DNA of 64,000 nt. Origin: Bordetella genomosp. 10 (GTDB taxonomy: Bacteria > Pseudomonadota > Gammaproteobacteria > Burkholderiales > Burkholderiaceae_B). Within the stretch, counting starts at the first letter, position 1, and each line of letters opens with the position of its first letter. The stretch is taken from contig NZ_NEVM01000002.1 of NCBI RefSeq assembly GCF_002261225.1, positions 186,001 through 250,000 on the forward strand, given 5' to 3'. A program made the translations under genes and the position numbers. Below, in pieces: positions 44,279-52,372 of the stretch. The notes beneath the pieces were generated by a model that did no database searches, had not been told where the DNA came from, and saw only the letters and a list, made by a program, of their open reading frames with translations.

Positions 44279-45607
44279 ATGTTTATGGCTTCTGCTCATC
44301 CCTCGGTCGAACAACGTCCCGGCGCCCATGGCGATCCGGCGGGCCGTCTCAGCCTGCATCATCTCCACGTCTTCAATACCGTGGCCGCCACCGGCGGGGT
44401 GCGCAGCACGGCGGAGGCGCTGTTTCGCGCGTCTTCCGCGGTGACGCGCGCGGTCAATCGCTTCGAGGACAGCCTGGGCGTCAGGCTGTTCGAGCGCAAG
44501 GGCACGGGCATGCTGCTGACGGCGGCGGGCGAGGCGGTGCGCGTGCGCGCGTCGCACATCGCCGCCGAGCTTGCCGCGGTGCACGAGGAAGCGCTCGCGC
44601 TGCGGCGCGCCCGCGGAGGCGGGACGGCCGGCGCGGGCACGGCCGCTTCGCTGTTTCACACGCGCCGCCTGATGCACGCGGCCTTGCTGGCAGACGTGCA
44701 CCACATGTCGACGGTCGCCCACCTTGCCGGGCTGACGCAGCCGGCCATCAGCGCCTCCATCTCCGGCCTGGAGGAAACGCTGGGCCAGCCGCTGTTCCAG
44801 CGCACGCCGCGCGGCATGGTGCCGACGCAGGCGGGCGCGCGCTGGGTGGTGCGCTTCAAGCGGGTGCTGGCGGAGCTGCGGAACATCCAGGCCGACGTCG
44901 CCGCCTTGCAAGGCGTGCTCCAAGGCATCGTCACCGTCGGCGCGCTGCCCTTGATCCGCACCATGGTGCTGCCGGCGGCGATCGCCGGCGTGCTCGCGCG
45001 CCATCCCGGATTGCGCATACGCACGCTGGAGAGCCCTTACGGCGATTTGTGCGCGGGGCTGCTGAGCGCGGACGTGGACTTCATCGTGGGCGCCTTGCGC
45101 CCCTTGCAGGACGCCGCCCTGACCACGGAGGTGCTCCTGCACGAGGACATCGTGCTGATCGCGCGCGCCGGCCATCCGCTGGCGCGCAAGCGCGCGGTGG
45201 GCTTCGACGATCTGCGGGCCTATCCGTGGGTGTTGTCGCGGGCGTCCACGCCCTTGCGCGACCAGCTCGACGCGTTCTTCATCGCCAAGGGCAGGCCGCC
45301 CCTGGTCCCTTCGGTCGAGACCGCCGACCTGGCGCTGCTGCGCGGCCTGCTCCTGCATTCGGACATGCTGACCGCCTTGTCGGTCCACCAGCTTTACTAC
45401 GAATTCGAGGCCGGCGGCCTGGCGGCGCTCAAGTTCCCGCTGGACGGCATGCAGCGCCACATCGGCGTCACCTTGCGCACGGGCGCGCAGCTCCAGCCGG
45501 GCGCGCAGGCCTTGCTCGACGAGGTCAGGCGCCTGGCGGTATCGATGGATGCGCGGACCGGCGCGCGGGTGCCGCGGCGGGCCCGCCGCCGGGCGGGCGG
45601 TTCATAA
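44279..45607 (+). CDS. LysR-type regulator with two N-terminal HTH domains
   Basis: 442 aa, about 130 longer than the usual LysR length. HTH 1 (residues about 25-85) shows HVFNTVAATGGVRSTAEALF, then SSAVTRAVNRFEDSLGVRLF. A second LysR-like HTH (about 128-190) shows LADVHHMSTVAHLAGLTQPA, then ISGLEETLGQPLFQRTPRG. A normal effector domain (IVTVGALPLIRTMVLPAAIA) follows. ATG 44279 has GGAGGGC upstream. It is divergent from galD, so it is the likely regulator of the oxalomesaconate genes and perhaps of the LigI-like gene downstream. Confidence 0.87.
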   Translation: MFMASAHPSVEQRPGAHGDPAGRLSLHHLHVFNTVAATGGVRSTAEALFRASSAVTRAVNRFEDSLGVRLFERKGTGMLLTAAGEAVRVRASHIAAELAAVHEEALALRRARGGGTAGAGTAASLFHTRRLMHAALLADVHHMSTVAHLAGLTQPAISASISGLEETLGQPLFQRTPRGMVPTQAGARWVVRFKRVLAELRNIQADVAALQGVLQGIVTVGALPLIRTMVLPAAIAGVLARHPGLRIRTLESPYGDLCAGLLSADVDFIVGALRPLQDAALTTEVLLHEDIVLIARAGHPLARKRAVGFDDLRAYPWVLSRASTPLRDQLDAFFIAKGRPPLVPSVETADLALLRGLLLHSDMLTALSVHQLYYEFEAGGLAALKFPLDGMQRHIGVTLRTGAQLQPGAQALLDEVRRLAVSMDARTGARVPRRARRRAGGS

Positions 45608-45646
45608 AGGTCGTATATAAAGGCGGTACATAAGGGGCGGTACATA
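45607..45646 (+). repeat. Three 13-14 bp tandem repeats upstream of the LigI-like gene
   Basis: AAGGTCGTATATA, AAGGCGGTACATA and AGGGGCGGTACATA in tandem, starting at the last base of the LysR gene stop. The alternating GTATATA/GTACATA cores also resemble regulatory half-sites. Confidence 0.75.
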
Positions 45647-45775
45647 AGCGAAATAGAACGGCGCGAGGGCCGCAAGGCAACCCCGGCCGGCGGCGCGGCG
45701 GCGATACTTGGGGCCGGGCGCCGGACCCGCTCCAGGAATGTCCGGCCGCGATGGACAAGAAGAGAGCGAGACAGT

Positions 45776-46651
45776 ATGAAGCGCGTGCCGCCGCCGCATC
45801 CCCACCCCAGCCGCCCGGCGTTCGTCCTGCCGCGCAATGCGTGCGACACGCACGTGCACGTCTACGGTCCCGCCGCGCGCTTTCCCCTGGATCCCGCGCG
45901 CGCCTACGATCCGCCGGACGCGCCCATCGAACGGCTCGAAGCCTTGCACCGCCTGCTGGGCGTGGACCGGGCGGTCCTGGTGCAGGCCACCGTGCACGGC
46001 ACCGACAACAGCGCCATGCTGGACGCCATCGCGCGCGCGCCGCGGCGCTACCGCGGCGTGGCCCTGGTCGAGGACGACGTATCGCCGCGCAGGCTGGAGC
46101 AATTGCACGAACAGGGCGTGCGCGGGGTCCGCTACAACTTCATGCCGCACCTGGGGCAGTCCGCGGACACGGACAAGGTGCGGGCGGTCGCCGAGCGCAT
46201 CGCGCCGCTGGGCTGGCACGTGCAGTTGCACGTCACCGCCGCCCACCTGGGCGCGCTGCGAGGCTTCCTCGAATCGCTGCCGGTGCCTTTCGTCATCGAT
46301 CACATGGGACGCACGATGGTGGCCGACGGCCTGGACCAGCAACCCCTCGCGGACCTGCTCGACGTGCTGCGCCACCCGCGCGCATGGCTGAAGATCAGCG
46401 GACCGGAGCGCATCTCCGCGGCCTTGTCGCGGCAGGACCGGCCTTACGCGGACGCCGCGCCTTTCGTCCGCCGCATGCTGGACGTCGCGCCGGACCGCAT
46501 CGTGTGGGGCACCGACTGGCCGCATCCCAACGTGCGCGAGGTGCCCGACGACGGCAAGCTGGTGGACCTGCTGCCGCTGTACTCGGACGATCCCGCCGCG
46601 CTCGATCGCGTCCTGGTCGACAACCCCCGGCGCTTGTACGGCTACGATTGA
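45776..46651 (+). CDS. 2-pyrone-4,6-dicarboxylate hydrolase-like amidohydrolase (LigI family)
   Basis: 291 aa amidohydrolase. The HxH metal motif lies in NACDTHVHVYGPAARFPL; GVRGVRYNFMPHLG, VPFVIDHMGRTM and VWGTDWPHPNV are LigI-family blocks, ending NPRRLYGYD. LigI opens 2-pyrone-4,6-dicarboxylate to 4-oxalomesaconate, the substrate of the GalD/LigJ pair, so it completes a three-step route with them. It is 168 nt downstream of the LysR gene on the same strand. Other tricarboxylate lactones are possible substrates. Confidence 0.82.
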   Translation: MKRVPPPHPHPSRPAFVLPRNACDTHVHVYGPAARFPLDPARAYDPPDAPIERLEALHRLLGVDRAVLVQATVHGTDNSAMLDAIARAPRRYRGVALVEDDVSPRRLEQLHEQGVRGVRYNFMPHLGQSADTDKVRAVAERIAPLGWHVQLHVTAAHLGALRGFLESLPVPFVIDHMGRTMVADGLDQQPLADLLDVLRHPRAWLKISGPERISAALSRQDRPYADAAPFVRRMLDVAPDRIVWGTDWPHPNVREVPDDGKLVDLLPLYSDDPAALDRVLVDNPRRLYGYD

Positions 46652-46699
46652 GCGGCCGGATGGATGGGGTGAAGCCGGCCCGGCCCCGCGCGGCCCCGG

Positions 46700-47386
46700 T
46701 CAGGCGTGGTGCTGGCTGATGATTTCCAGCACGCCGTTGATGACGAACTGCACGCCCATGCATATCAGGAGGAAACCCATCACCCGGGAGATCGCCTCGA
46801 CGCCGCCGTGTCCGATGATGCGAACCAGCGGTCCCGCGAAGCGCAGGCATACCCAGAACAACAGGCCCAGGAGCACGAAGACGACGATGGGCGCCACGGC
46901 CACGACCCAGGCCGCGGTGGCGGCGGTGACCACGCCATCCCGGGTGGCCGTCGCGCTGATGATCATGGCGATGGTGCCCGGACCGGCGGTGCCGGGCAGC
47001 GCGAGGGGGACGAAGGCGATGTTGGGAATATGCCTGTTGCGTTGCACGGCCGCCTCGACCTTGTCGGCTTCGGGTATGTCCTCGGCCGCGGAGGAGGGGA
47101 ACATCATGTTGAAGCCGATCGCCGCGACGATCAGGCCGCCCGCTATTCTCAGCCCGGGGATCGAGATCCCGAAGGTCGCCATGATCCACGCGCCCGCGTA
47201 ATACGTGACCAGCATGATGGCCACGACGTAGATGGCCCCTTGCTTGATCTGCTTCTGGCGCTCCAGATAGGGTATCTGCTCGCCCAGCGACAACAGCAGC
47301 GTCATGGACGTCAGCGGATTCGCCAGCGGCAGCAGGATCGCCAGCCCCAGGCCAATCAGGCGCGCCAAGTCGGTCAAGTCTTGCAT
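46700..47386 (-). CDS. MarC/YchE family integral membrane protein (UPF0056)
   Basis: 228 aa with about six helices. Family features: LLPLANPLTSMTLLLSLGEQ at the N-terminus, FVPLALPGTAGPGTIAMIIS in the middle and GFLLICMGVQFVINGVLE at the end. MarC proteins are of unknown function; an early link to multiple antibiotic resistance was withdrawn. The family's NP and GPG motifs in paired half-helices are present. No operon partner is evident; 169 nt of non-coding sequence separates it from the UdgX gene's end. Confidence 0.9.
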   Translation of the reverse strand: MQDLTDLARLIGLGLAILLPLANPLTSMTLLLSLGEQIPYLERQKQIKQGAIYVVAIMLVTYYAGAWIMATFGISIPGLRIAGGLIVAAIGFNMMFPSSAAEDIPEADKVEAAVQRNRHIPNIAFVPLALPGTAGPGTIAMIISATATRDGVVTAATAAWVVAVAPIVVFVLLGLLFWVCLRFAGPLVRIIGHGGVEAISRVMGFLLICMGVQFVINGVLEIISQHHA

Positions 47387-47555
47387 CGTTTCCCCAGGAT
47401 GAACTCAGGATGCCTCGCGGCGGCGGCCGTCGTGCGCTTCTTCTCCGTCGCGCGCGCCGCCGCGGCAGCAAGCAACTTAGACGAGTTCGTCCGATTTCTC
47501 AACCGTGAGGTCCGGCGCGGTCCCGCCCCTGTCCTTCGATCGGCCGGGCATGCCG

Positions 47556-49103
47556 TCAACTATCCGGCTGCCCCTTGGACGCCAGCTCGCGCGCGCGGGC
47601 GAGCGCGCCGGCGATGGCGGCGATGACGTGTTCGCGCTCCGCTTCGCCGGTGACGCGCAGGGCATAGGAGGGATGCCAGGTGGCGACCAGCCAGGCTTCG
47701 CCCAGCCGGACGGCCTGGTCGAGGTAGTCCTGCATGTGCACCGGCCGCCGCACCATGGCGCGCAGCGCGGTGGCGCCCAGGGTGACGATGACGGGCGGGC
47801 GTATGCGGTCCAGTTCCTGGTCCAGCCAGTAGAGACAGGCGTCCACTTCGCGCTGCGCGGGCGTCTTGTGCATGCGCCGCTTGCCGCGCGGGATCCATTT
47901 GAAGTGCTTCACCGCGTTGGTCACGTAGACCTCGTCCCGCGCGATGCCGGCGCGCGCCAGCGCTTCGTCCAGGATGCGGCCGGCCGGGCCGACGAAGGCC
48001 TTGCCCGCGAGGTCTTCCTGGTCGCCGGGCTGTTCGCCGATGAGCATGATGCGGGCCGACGCGGGACCGTTGCCGGGCACGCCGTGGGTCGCATTGCGCC
48101 AGAGGTCGCAGCGTCGGCACTGGTCCAGCGAGGAGGGCGCATCGCGTTGCGGCTGCGCGCGGTGGGCCGCGACCGCCACCGGCTTGCCGTCCATGCCGCC
48201 GACGTCCCGCGCCTGCCCGACGCGGCGCGCGCCGTTGCGGGCGGCGGCGACCATGCCGGGAATCTGCGCGGCTTCCGGCAGCCCTTTCCAGAAACGCACG
48301 GGCATGTGCAGGCGCAAGGCGCTTTCGTTCAGGCGGGCGGGGTTGAAGATGCTGCGGTAGTAGGCCAGCCATAGCGGCTCGATGTCGTCGGCGCCGGCCC
48401 CGGCGCGCGCCGCCGCCGCGCCGTCGACGGGGGCGGCGGAGTATCGCAGGGACGCGCCGTCCCAGAATGCCGCGCCCGCCGGCGTGGCGATGCACCAGGT
48501 GGACGCGCCCATGCGTCGCGCGAAGTGCTCCGCGGCCCAAGGCAGGACGTCGTGCTCGGGCTCGTACCACGCCAGATATTCGGGGCCGTCGTCCGCCGCG
48601 CGCCGATGGAAGCGCACGTAGGCGATCATATCGTGCTTGGCGCGCCGCACGGCCTTGGCCATGGCGTGCAGGCGGGCGCCGTCCTCGTCCGCCGGCGACG
48701 CGACCGCGCGGTCGTCGTGGCGCCAGCGCCAGAGGGCGCGGTACAGGTGAACCCAACGGCGCGGCGAACGGTAGAGGGCGGCGTCTTGCATGAGCTCGGC
48801 GAAGGTTCTGGAGACGCGGATGACGGGCGGGGCGTCCGCATGAACCGTGCCCGTCCCGTCCGTATCGCCCGCCGGCGGTGAATCGCCGGCGCCTCCGTCC
48901 CGGCACGAAGGAGGCGTTTCCGCCGCAACGAAACCGTCCAGCGTCATCTGCGCGTCGCCGGGCGCGGCCCCTCCCTCCACGGCGAGCCACTGCACGTCTT
49001 CCGGCGCCCACTGCGCGGCCAGGGCGCGCAGGGCCTGCTCGCGCCAACTGACGTAGCTGCCGTCGATCAGCAGCCTGTGCGCGCCGGCGGCGTTGGCGTT
49101 CAT
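47556..49103 (-). CDS. DUF4130-UdgX fusion: uracil-DNA glycosylase superfamily protein
   Basis: 515 aa. Residues 1-280 form a DUF4130-type domain (VIRVSRTFAELMQDAALYRS; YVRFHRR; IEPLWLAYYRSIFNPARLNE). Residues about 325-510 are a family-4-like UDG with GEQPGDQEDLAGKAFVGPAG, two Cys in QCRRCDLWRNATHG, VTNAVKHFKWIPRG and the UdgX-specific loop KRRMHKTP (His412), the residue that in UdgX forms a covalent adduct with uracil sites in DNA. It starts 7 nt after the radical-SAM gene stop. The operon has a LexA-type box, implying DNA-damage induction. Confidence 0.9.
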   Translation of the reverse strand: MNANAAGAHRLLIDGSYVSWREQALRALAAQWAPEDVQWLAVEGGAAPGDAQMTLDGFVAAETPPSCRDGGAGDSPPAGDTDGTGTVHADAPPVIRVSRTFAELMQDAALYRSPRRWVHLYRALWRWRHDDRAVASPADEDGARLHAMAKAVRRAKHDMIAYVRFHRRAADDGPEYLAWYEPEHDVLPWAAEHFARRMGASTWCIATPAGAAFWDGASLRYSAAPVDGAAAARAGAGADDIEPLWLAYYRSIFNPARLNESALRLHMPVRFWKGLPEAAQIPGMVAAARNGARRVGQARDVGGMDGKPVAVAAHRAQPQRDAPSSLDQCRRCDLWRNATHGVPGNGPASARIMLIGEQPGDQEDLAGKAFVGPAGRILDEALARAGIARDEVYVTNAVKHFKWIPRGKRRMHKTPAQREVDACLYWLDQELDRIRPPVIVTLGATALRAMVRRPVHMQDYLDQAVRLGEAWLVATWHPSYALRVTGEAEREHVIAAIAGALARARELASKGQPDS

Positions 49104-49110
49104 CGGGCGC

Positions 49111-50358
49111 TCATAGCAGGGAGAGTTGTTCGGGCGGCGGCGCGAGCGCGCGCCGCAGTTGTTCGGAGGAAGACTCCGCCGTCGCCGGCCGGTAGTCGCG
49201 CACCACCACGAACGGCTTGGCCTTGTCGATGGCGCAGCGCAAACGGATCAGGTCCTGGTAACGCACGGCGCGCAGGCGGCGCAACTCCACGATGCGCTGG
49301 GCATTGCGCATGCCGATGCCGGGGACGCGCGCGATGAGGCGCTGCGGGGCGCGGTTCAGGTCCACCGGAAACGCCTCGCGATGCGCCAGCGCCCAGCCGA
49401 GCTTGGGGTCGATGTCCAAGGGCAGGTCGCCGTCGTCCTGGAACAATTCCTCGGCCTGGAAGCCGTAGCCGCGCATCAGGAAGTCGGCCTGGTACAGCCG
49501 GTGCTCGCGCAACAGCGGCGGCGCCTGGGCCGGGACGCTGGACGGGCTGTCGGGAATGGGGCTGAAGGCGGAATAGTAGACGCGCTTGAGCCGGTAGGCG
49601 CCGTACAGGGTCTGCGCGGTCTGCAGGATGGTGCGGTCGTTGGCGTCGTCGGCGCCGACGATCATCTGCGTGCTTTGCCCGGCGGGCGCGCGCGCCGCCG
49701 GCTTGCTTGGCGCGGCGAGCGATCGTTTCGCGCCGTCGCGCGCCTCGCCTTCGGCTTCCTCTCGCGCCAGCCGTATCGCGCCCATCGCGCGCTTGATGGT
49801 GTGGGCGTCCTTTTCCGGCGCCAGCCGCGCCAGGCCGCCTTCGGTGGGCAGTTCGATATTCACGCTGAGCCGGTCGGCGTATTGGCCCGCCTGCGCGATG
49901 AGCCTGGGATCGGCGTCGGGGATGGTCTTCAGATGGATGTAGCCGCGGAAGAGATGTTCCTCGCGCAGCGAGCGCGCCACCTGCACCAGTTGCTCCATGG
50001 TGTAGTCCGCGCTGCGGATGATGCCGGAACTGAGGAACAGGCCGTCGATGTAGTTGCGGCGGTAGAAATCCAGCGTCAGGTCGACGACTTCGCGCGGCGC
50101 GAAGCGCGCGCGGGGCACGTTGCTGGACCGGCGGTTGACGCAGTACTGGCAGTCGTAGAGGCAGAAGTTGGTCAGCAGTATCTTCAGCAGCGAGACGCAG
50201 CGGCCGTCCGGCGTGAAGCTGTGGCAGATGCCCGCGCCGGTGCTCGCGCCCAGCCCGGCGCGGCCGATGGAGTCCCGCTTTGGGGCGCCGCTGCTGGCGC
50301 AGGAGGCGTCGTACTTGGCGGCGTCCGCCAGGACTTCGAGCTTGGTGAGGACGTCCAT
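49111..50358 (-). CDS. Radical SAM protein with C-terminal helix-hairpin-helix, DNA-repair linked
   Basis: 415 aa. The radical-SAM Cys cluster is C66-x3-C70-x2-C73 in FCLYDCQYC. A TIM-barrel core follows (YIHLKTIPDADPRLIAQAG; LSVNIELPTEGGL). A low-complexity insert lies near residues 205-230. The C-terminus has an HhH-type DNA-binding region (LIARVPGIGMRNAQRIVELR). This is the putative DNA modification/repair radical SAM family that is regularly paired with DUF4130-UdgX genes. ATG 50358 has AGGAAC upstream. The chemical reaction is unknown. Confidence 0.9.
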   Translation of the reverse strand: MDVLTKLEVLADAAKYDASCASSGAPKRDSIGRAGLGASTGAGICHSFTPDGRCVSLLKILLTNFCLYDCQYCVNRRSSNVPRARFAPREVVDLTLDFYRRNYIDGLFLSSGIIRSADYTMEQLVQVARSLREEHLFRGYIHLKTIPDADPRLIAQAGQYADRLSVNIELPTEGGLARLAPEKDAHTIKRAMGAIRLAREEAEGEARDGAKRSLAAPSKPAARAPAGQSTQMIVGADDANDRTILQTAQTLYGAYRLKRVYYSAFSPIPDSPSSVPAQAPPLLREHRLYQADFLMRGYGFQAEELFQDDGDLPLDIDPKLGWALAHREAFPVDLNRAPQRLIARVPGIGMRNAQRIVELRRLRAVRYQDLIRLRCAIDKAKPFVVVRDYRPATAESSSEQLRRALAPPPEQLSLL

Positions 50359-50372
50359 GCCGTTCCTGAATG

Positions 50373-50388
50373 CTGTATGTATGTACAG
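50373..50388 (-). promoter_or_regulatory. LexA (SOS) box of the radical-SAM/UdgX operon
   Basis: On the minus strand CTGTACATACATACAG, a CTGT-N8-ACAG dyad matching the E. coli consensus CTGTATATATATACAG at 14 of 16 positions. It lies 15 nt upstream of the ATG and directly after the -10 element, so bound LexA would cover the start site. Confidence 0.8.
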
Positions 50389-50389
50389 T

Positions 50390-50417
50390 ATTATAGGACG
50401 CCCCGAAGGGACCGCAA
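50390..50417 (-). promoter_or_regulatory. Promoter of the radical-SAM/UdgX operon
   Basis: Minus-strand TATAAT at 50395-50390 with TTGCGG 16 bp further upstream (50417-50412). The -10 abuts the LexA-type box. Confidence 0.6.
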
Positions 50418-50493
50418 GCAAGGCCGGTCCCGGCCGAGGCCTGCGTCCGGTCGCCTGCCCCGGCGCCGCCACGCATCCTCCTCATCAATGACG

Positions 50494-50526
50494 ACGGGCC
50501 GTCGCGCGGCAAGCGCGACGGCCCGT
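50494..50526 (-). terminator. Strong stem-loop downstream of the pit gene
   Basis: ACGGGCCGTCGCG / CGCGACGGCCCGT, a perfect 13-bp stem with a 7-nt loop, 45 nt beyond the phosphate-transporter stop. It lacks a clear T-run, so efficient termination is uncertain. Confidence 0.5.
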
Positions 50527-50570
50527 CATCGGATGGCGTCACGGCGCCGCGCCATGCGCGGCCGTTCCGC

Positions 50571-52187
50571 TCAGAACACGTGCCGCATCACCCAGTACAG
50601 TCCGCCCGACAGCAGCATGGCGGCGGGCAGGGTGAGGACCCAGGCCAGCGCCAGGTTGCGCAGCGTGCTCCATTGCAGGCCGGAGCGGTTGGCGGCCATG
50701 GTGCCCGCCACGCCGGAGGACAGGACGTGGGTGGTGGACACGGGCAGGCCGTACATGTCGGCGGCGCCGATGGTGGCCATGGCGACCAGTTCGGCCGACG
50801 CGCCCTGCGCATAGGTCAGGTGGGTCTTGCCGATTTTTTCGCCGACCGTGACGACGATGCGCTTCCAGCCCACCATGGTGCCCAGGCCCAGCGCGATCGC
50901 CACCGCCACCTTCACCCACAGCGGGATGAACTTGGTCGAGTCGTCGAGCGAGCGCTTGAAGGCGTCGAGGTTGGACTGCGTCTCGGCGTCGAACGCGACG
51001 CCGCCGTTCTTCTTGATGCGGTTGATGGTCTCCGAGGCCAGGTACATGTCGTTGCGGACGTTGCCCACGGCGTCGGCGGGAACGGCGGCGAGCGAGCCGT
51101 AGTGGCGCACCTGGCCGCCGATGGAGCCGGTCAGGGCCGCCAGCGAGGGGACCACGCCCGGATTGATTTCGTTGCTGCGGATGTAGGCCGTCAACGTCGC
51201 GCGCGGATCGGCCGGCGCGGCGGTGGGCGAGGTGCGGATGAGGGAGGCTTGCGTGGCCTGCGCCACGGCGGCGAAGCGGTTCATTTCCTCGACCGGCATG
51301 GCGCGGTTCAGGCCGTAGGTCAAGGGCACGGTGCCCACCAGGATCAGCATGATCAGGCCCATGCCTTTCTGGCCGTCGTTCGAGCCGTGGGCGAAGGAGA
51401 CGCCGGTGCAGGTGAGGATCAGCAGGCCGCGGATCCACCAGGGCGGCGGGGTGTTGCCCTTGGGCTCCTGGTACAGCTCGCGGTTCTTGACGAAGGTGCG
51501 CAGCACGACCAGCAGCAGCGCCGCGCACACGAAGCCGACGATGGGCGACACCAGCAGCGTGAGGCCGACGCTCTTGGCCTGCGCCCAGTCGACGCCGGCG
51601 GTGCCGTCGCGGCCGTGCATCATGGCATTGGCCACGCCCACGCCGATGATGGAGCCGATCAGCGTGTGCGAGGACGACGCCGGCAGGCCCAGCCACCAGG
51701 TCGCCAGGTTCCAGATGATCGCGGCGATCAGCAGCGCGAACACCATGGCGAAGCCGGCGCTGGAGCCCACCTGCAGGATGAGCTCGACCGGCAGCAGGGA
51801 GATGATGCCGAAGGCCACCGCGCCGCTGGACAACAGCACGCCGAGGAAGTTGAACAGCCCCGACCACATGACGGCGAAATTGGGCGCGAGGGAGTTGGTG
51901 TAGATCACCGTGGCCACGGCATTGGCCGTGTCATGGAAACCGTTGACGAATTCGAAGCCCAGCGCGATCAGCAGGGCCACGCCCAGCAGCACGAAGGGGA
52001 GCCAGGAGATGAAATCGACATGGGCGTTGTCCATGTCGTGGAACAGGCTGTAGCCGGTGTAGAACAGGCCGATGGCCAGCAGGCCGAAGAAAACGATCAC
52101 TGTCGTGGGGCCGGTGCGCTGGTCGAAGCGCGAGCGCACGCCGCCGTGAGAAGGCGGCAGGGCCGCGCTCTCGGTTGCGGTATTCAT
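50571..52187 (-). CDS. Low-affinity inorganic phosphate transporter, Pit family
   Basis: 538 aa inner-membrane phosphate/metal symporter. The duplicated family signature is seen as GFHDTANAVATVIYTN near the N-terminus and FAHGSNDGQKGMGLI in the middle. SSSHTLIGSIIGVGVANAMM and VSTTHVLSSGVAGTMAA are the paired re-entrant loops. A soluble loop of about 110 residues lies between. It is longer than the E. coli PitA (499 aa). Monocistronic, with a hairpin after the stop. No PhoU-like gene is adjacent. Confidence 0.92.
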   Translation of the reverse strand: MNTATESAALPPSHGGVRSRFDQRTGPTTVIVFFGLLAIGLFYTGYSLFHDMDNAHVDFISWLPFVLLGVALLIALGFEFVNGFHDTANAVATVIYTNSLAPNFAVMWSGLFNFLGVLLSSGAVAFGIISLLPVELILQVGSSAGFAMVFALLIAAIIWNLATWWLGLPASSSHTLIGSIIGVGVANAMMHGRDGTAGVDWAQAKSVGLTLLVSPIVGFVCAALLLVVLRTFVKNRELYQEPKGNTPPPWWIRGLLILTCTGVSFAHGSNDGQKGMGLIMLILVGTVPLTYGLNRAMPVEEMNRFAAVAQATQASLIRTSPTAAPADPRATLTAYIRSNEINPGVVPSLAALTGSIGGQVRHYGSLAAVPADAVGNVRNDMYLASETINRIKKNGGVAFDAETQSNLDAFKRSLDDSTKFIPLWVKVAVAIALGLGTMVGWKRIVVTVGEKIGKTHLTYAQGASAELVAMATIGAADMYGLPVSTTHVLSSGVAGTMAANRSGLQWSTLRNLALAWVLTLPAAMLLSGGLYWVMRHVF

Positions 52188-52323
52188 GGGGTCTACCTCT
52201 CGGAATTGCTTATCGTTGGGGGGTGCGAGAATGGTATGACCGGCCGATGACAGTGGGATGACGGCGGCGCCCGGGGCCGGGCGCCGCGGGGTATAGGGGA
52301 GCGTCGTGTGGGCGCGTCACGTC

Positions 52324-52362
52324 GGTGCGCCATGCAGGTGCGCCATGCAGGTGCGTTATGCA
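52324..52362 (+). repeat. Three 13-bp tandem repeats at the Bug gene 3' end
   Basis: GGTGCGCCATGCA twice, then GGTGCGTTATGCA, contiguous, ending 10 nt before the Bug receptor stop codon. Confidence 0.88.
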
Positions 52363-52372
52363 GGCGCCCGAC

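Noticed and set aside
50373..50388. Reading the CTGT...ACAG dyad as a chance AT-rich palindrome only
   Set aside because: Its position directly after the -10 of a DNA-repair operon and its 14 of 16 match to the LexA consensus make chance unlikely, so it was kept as a finding.
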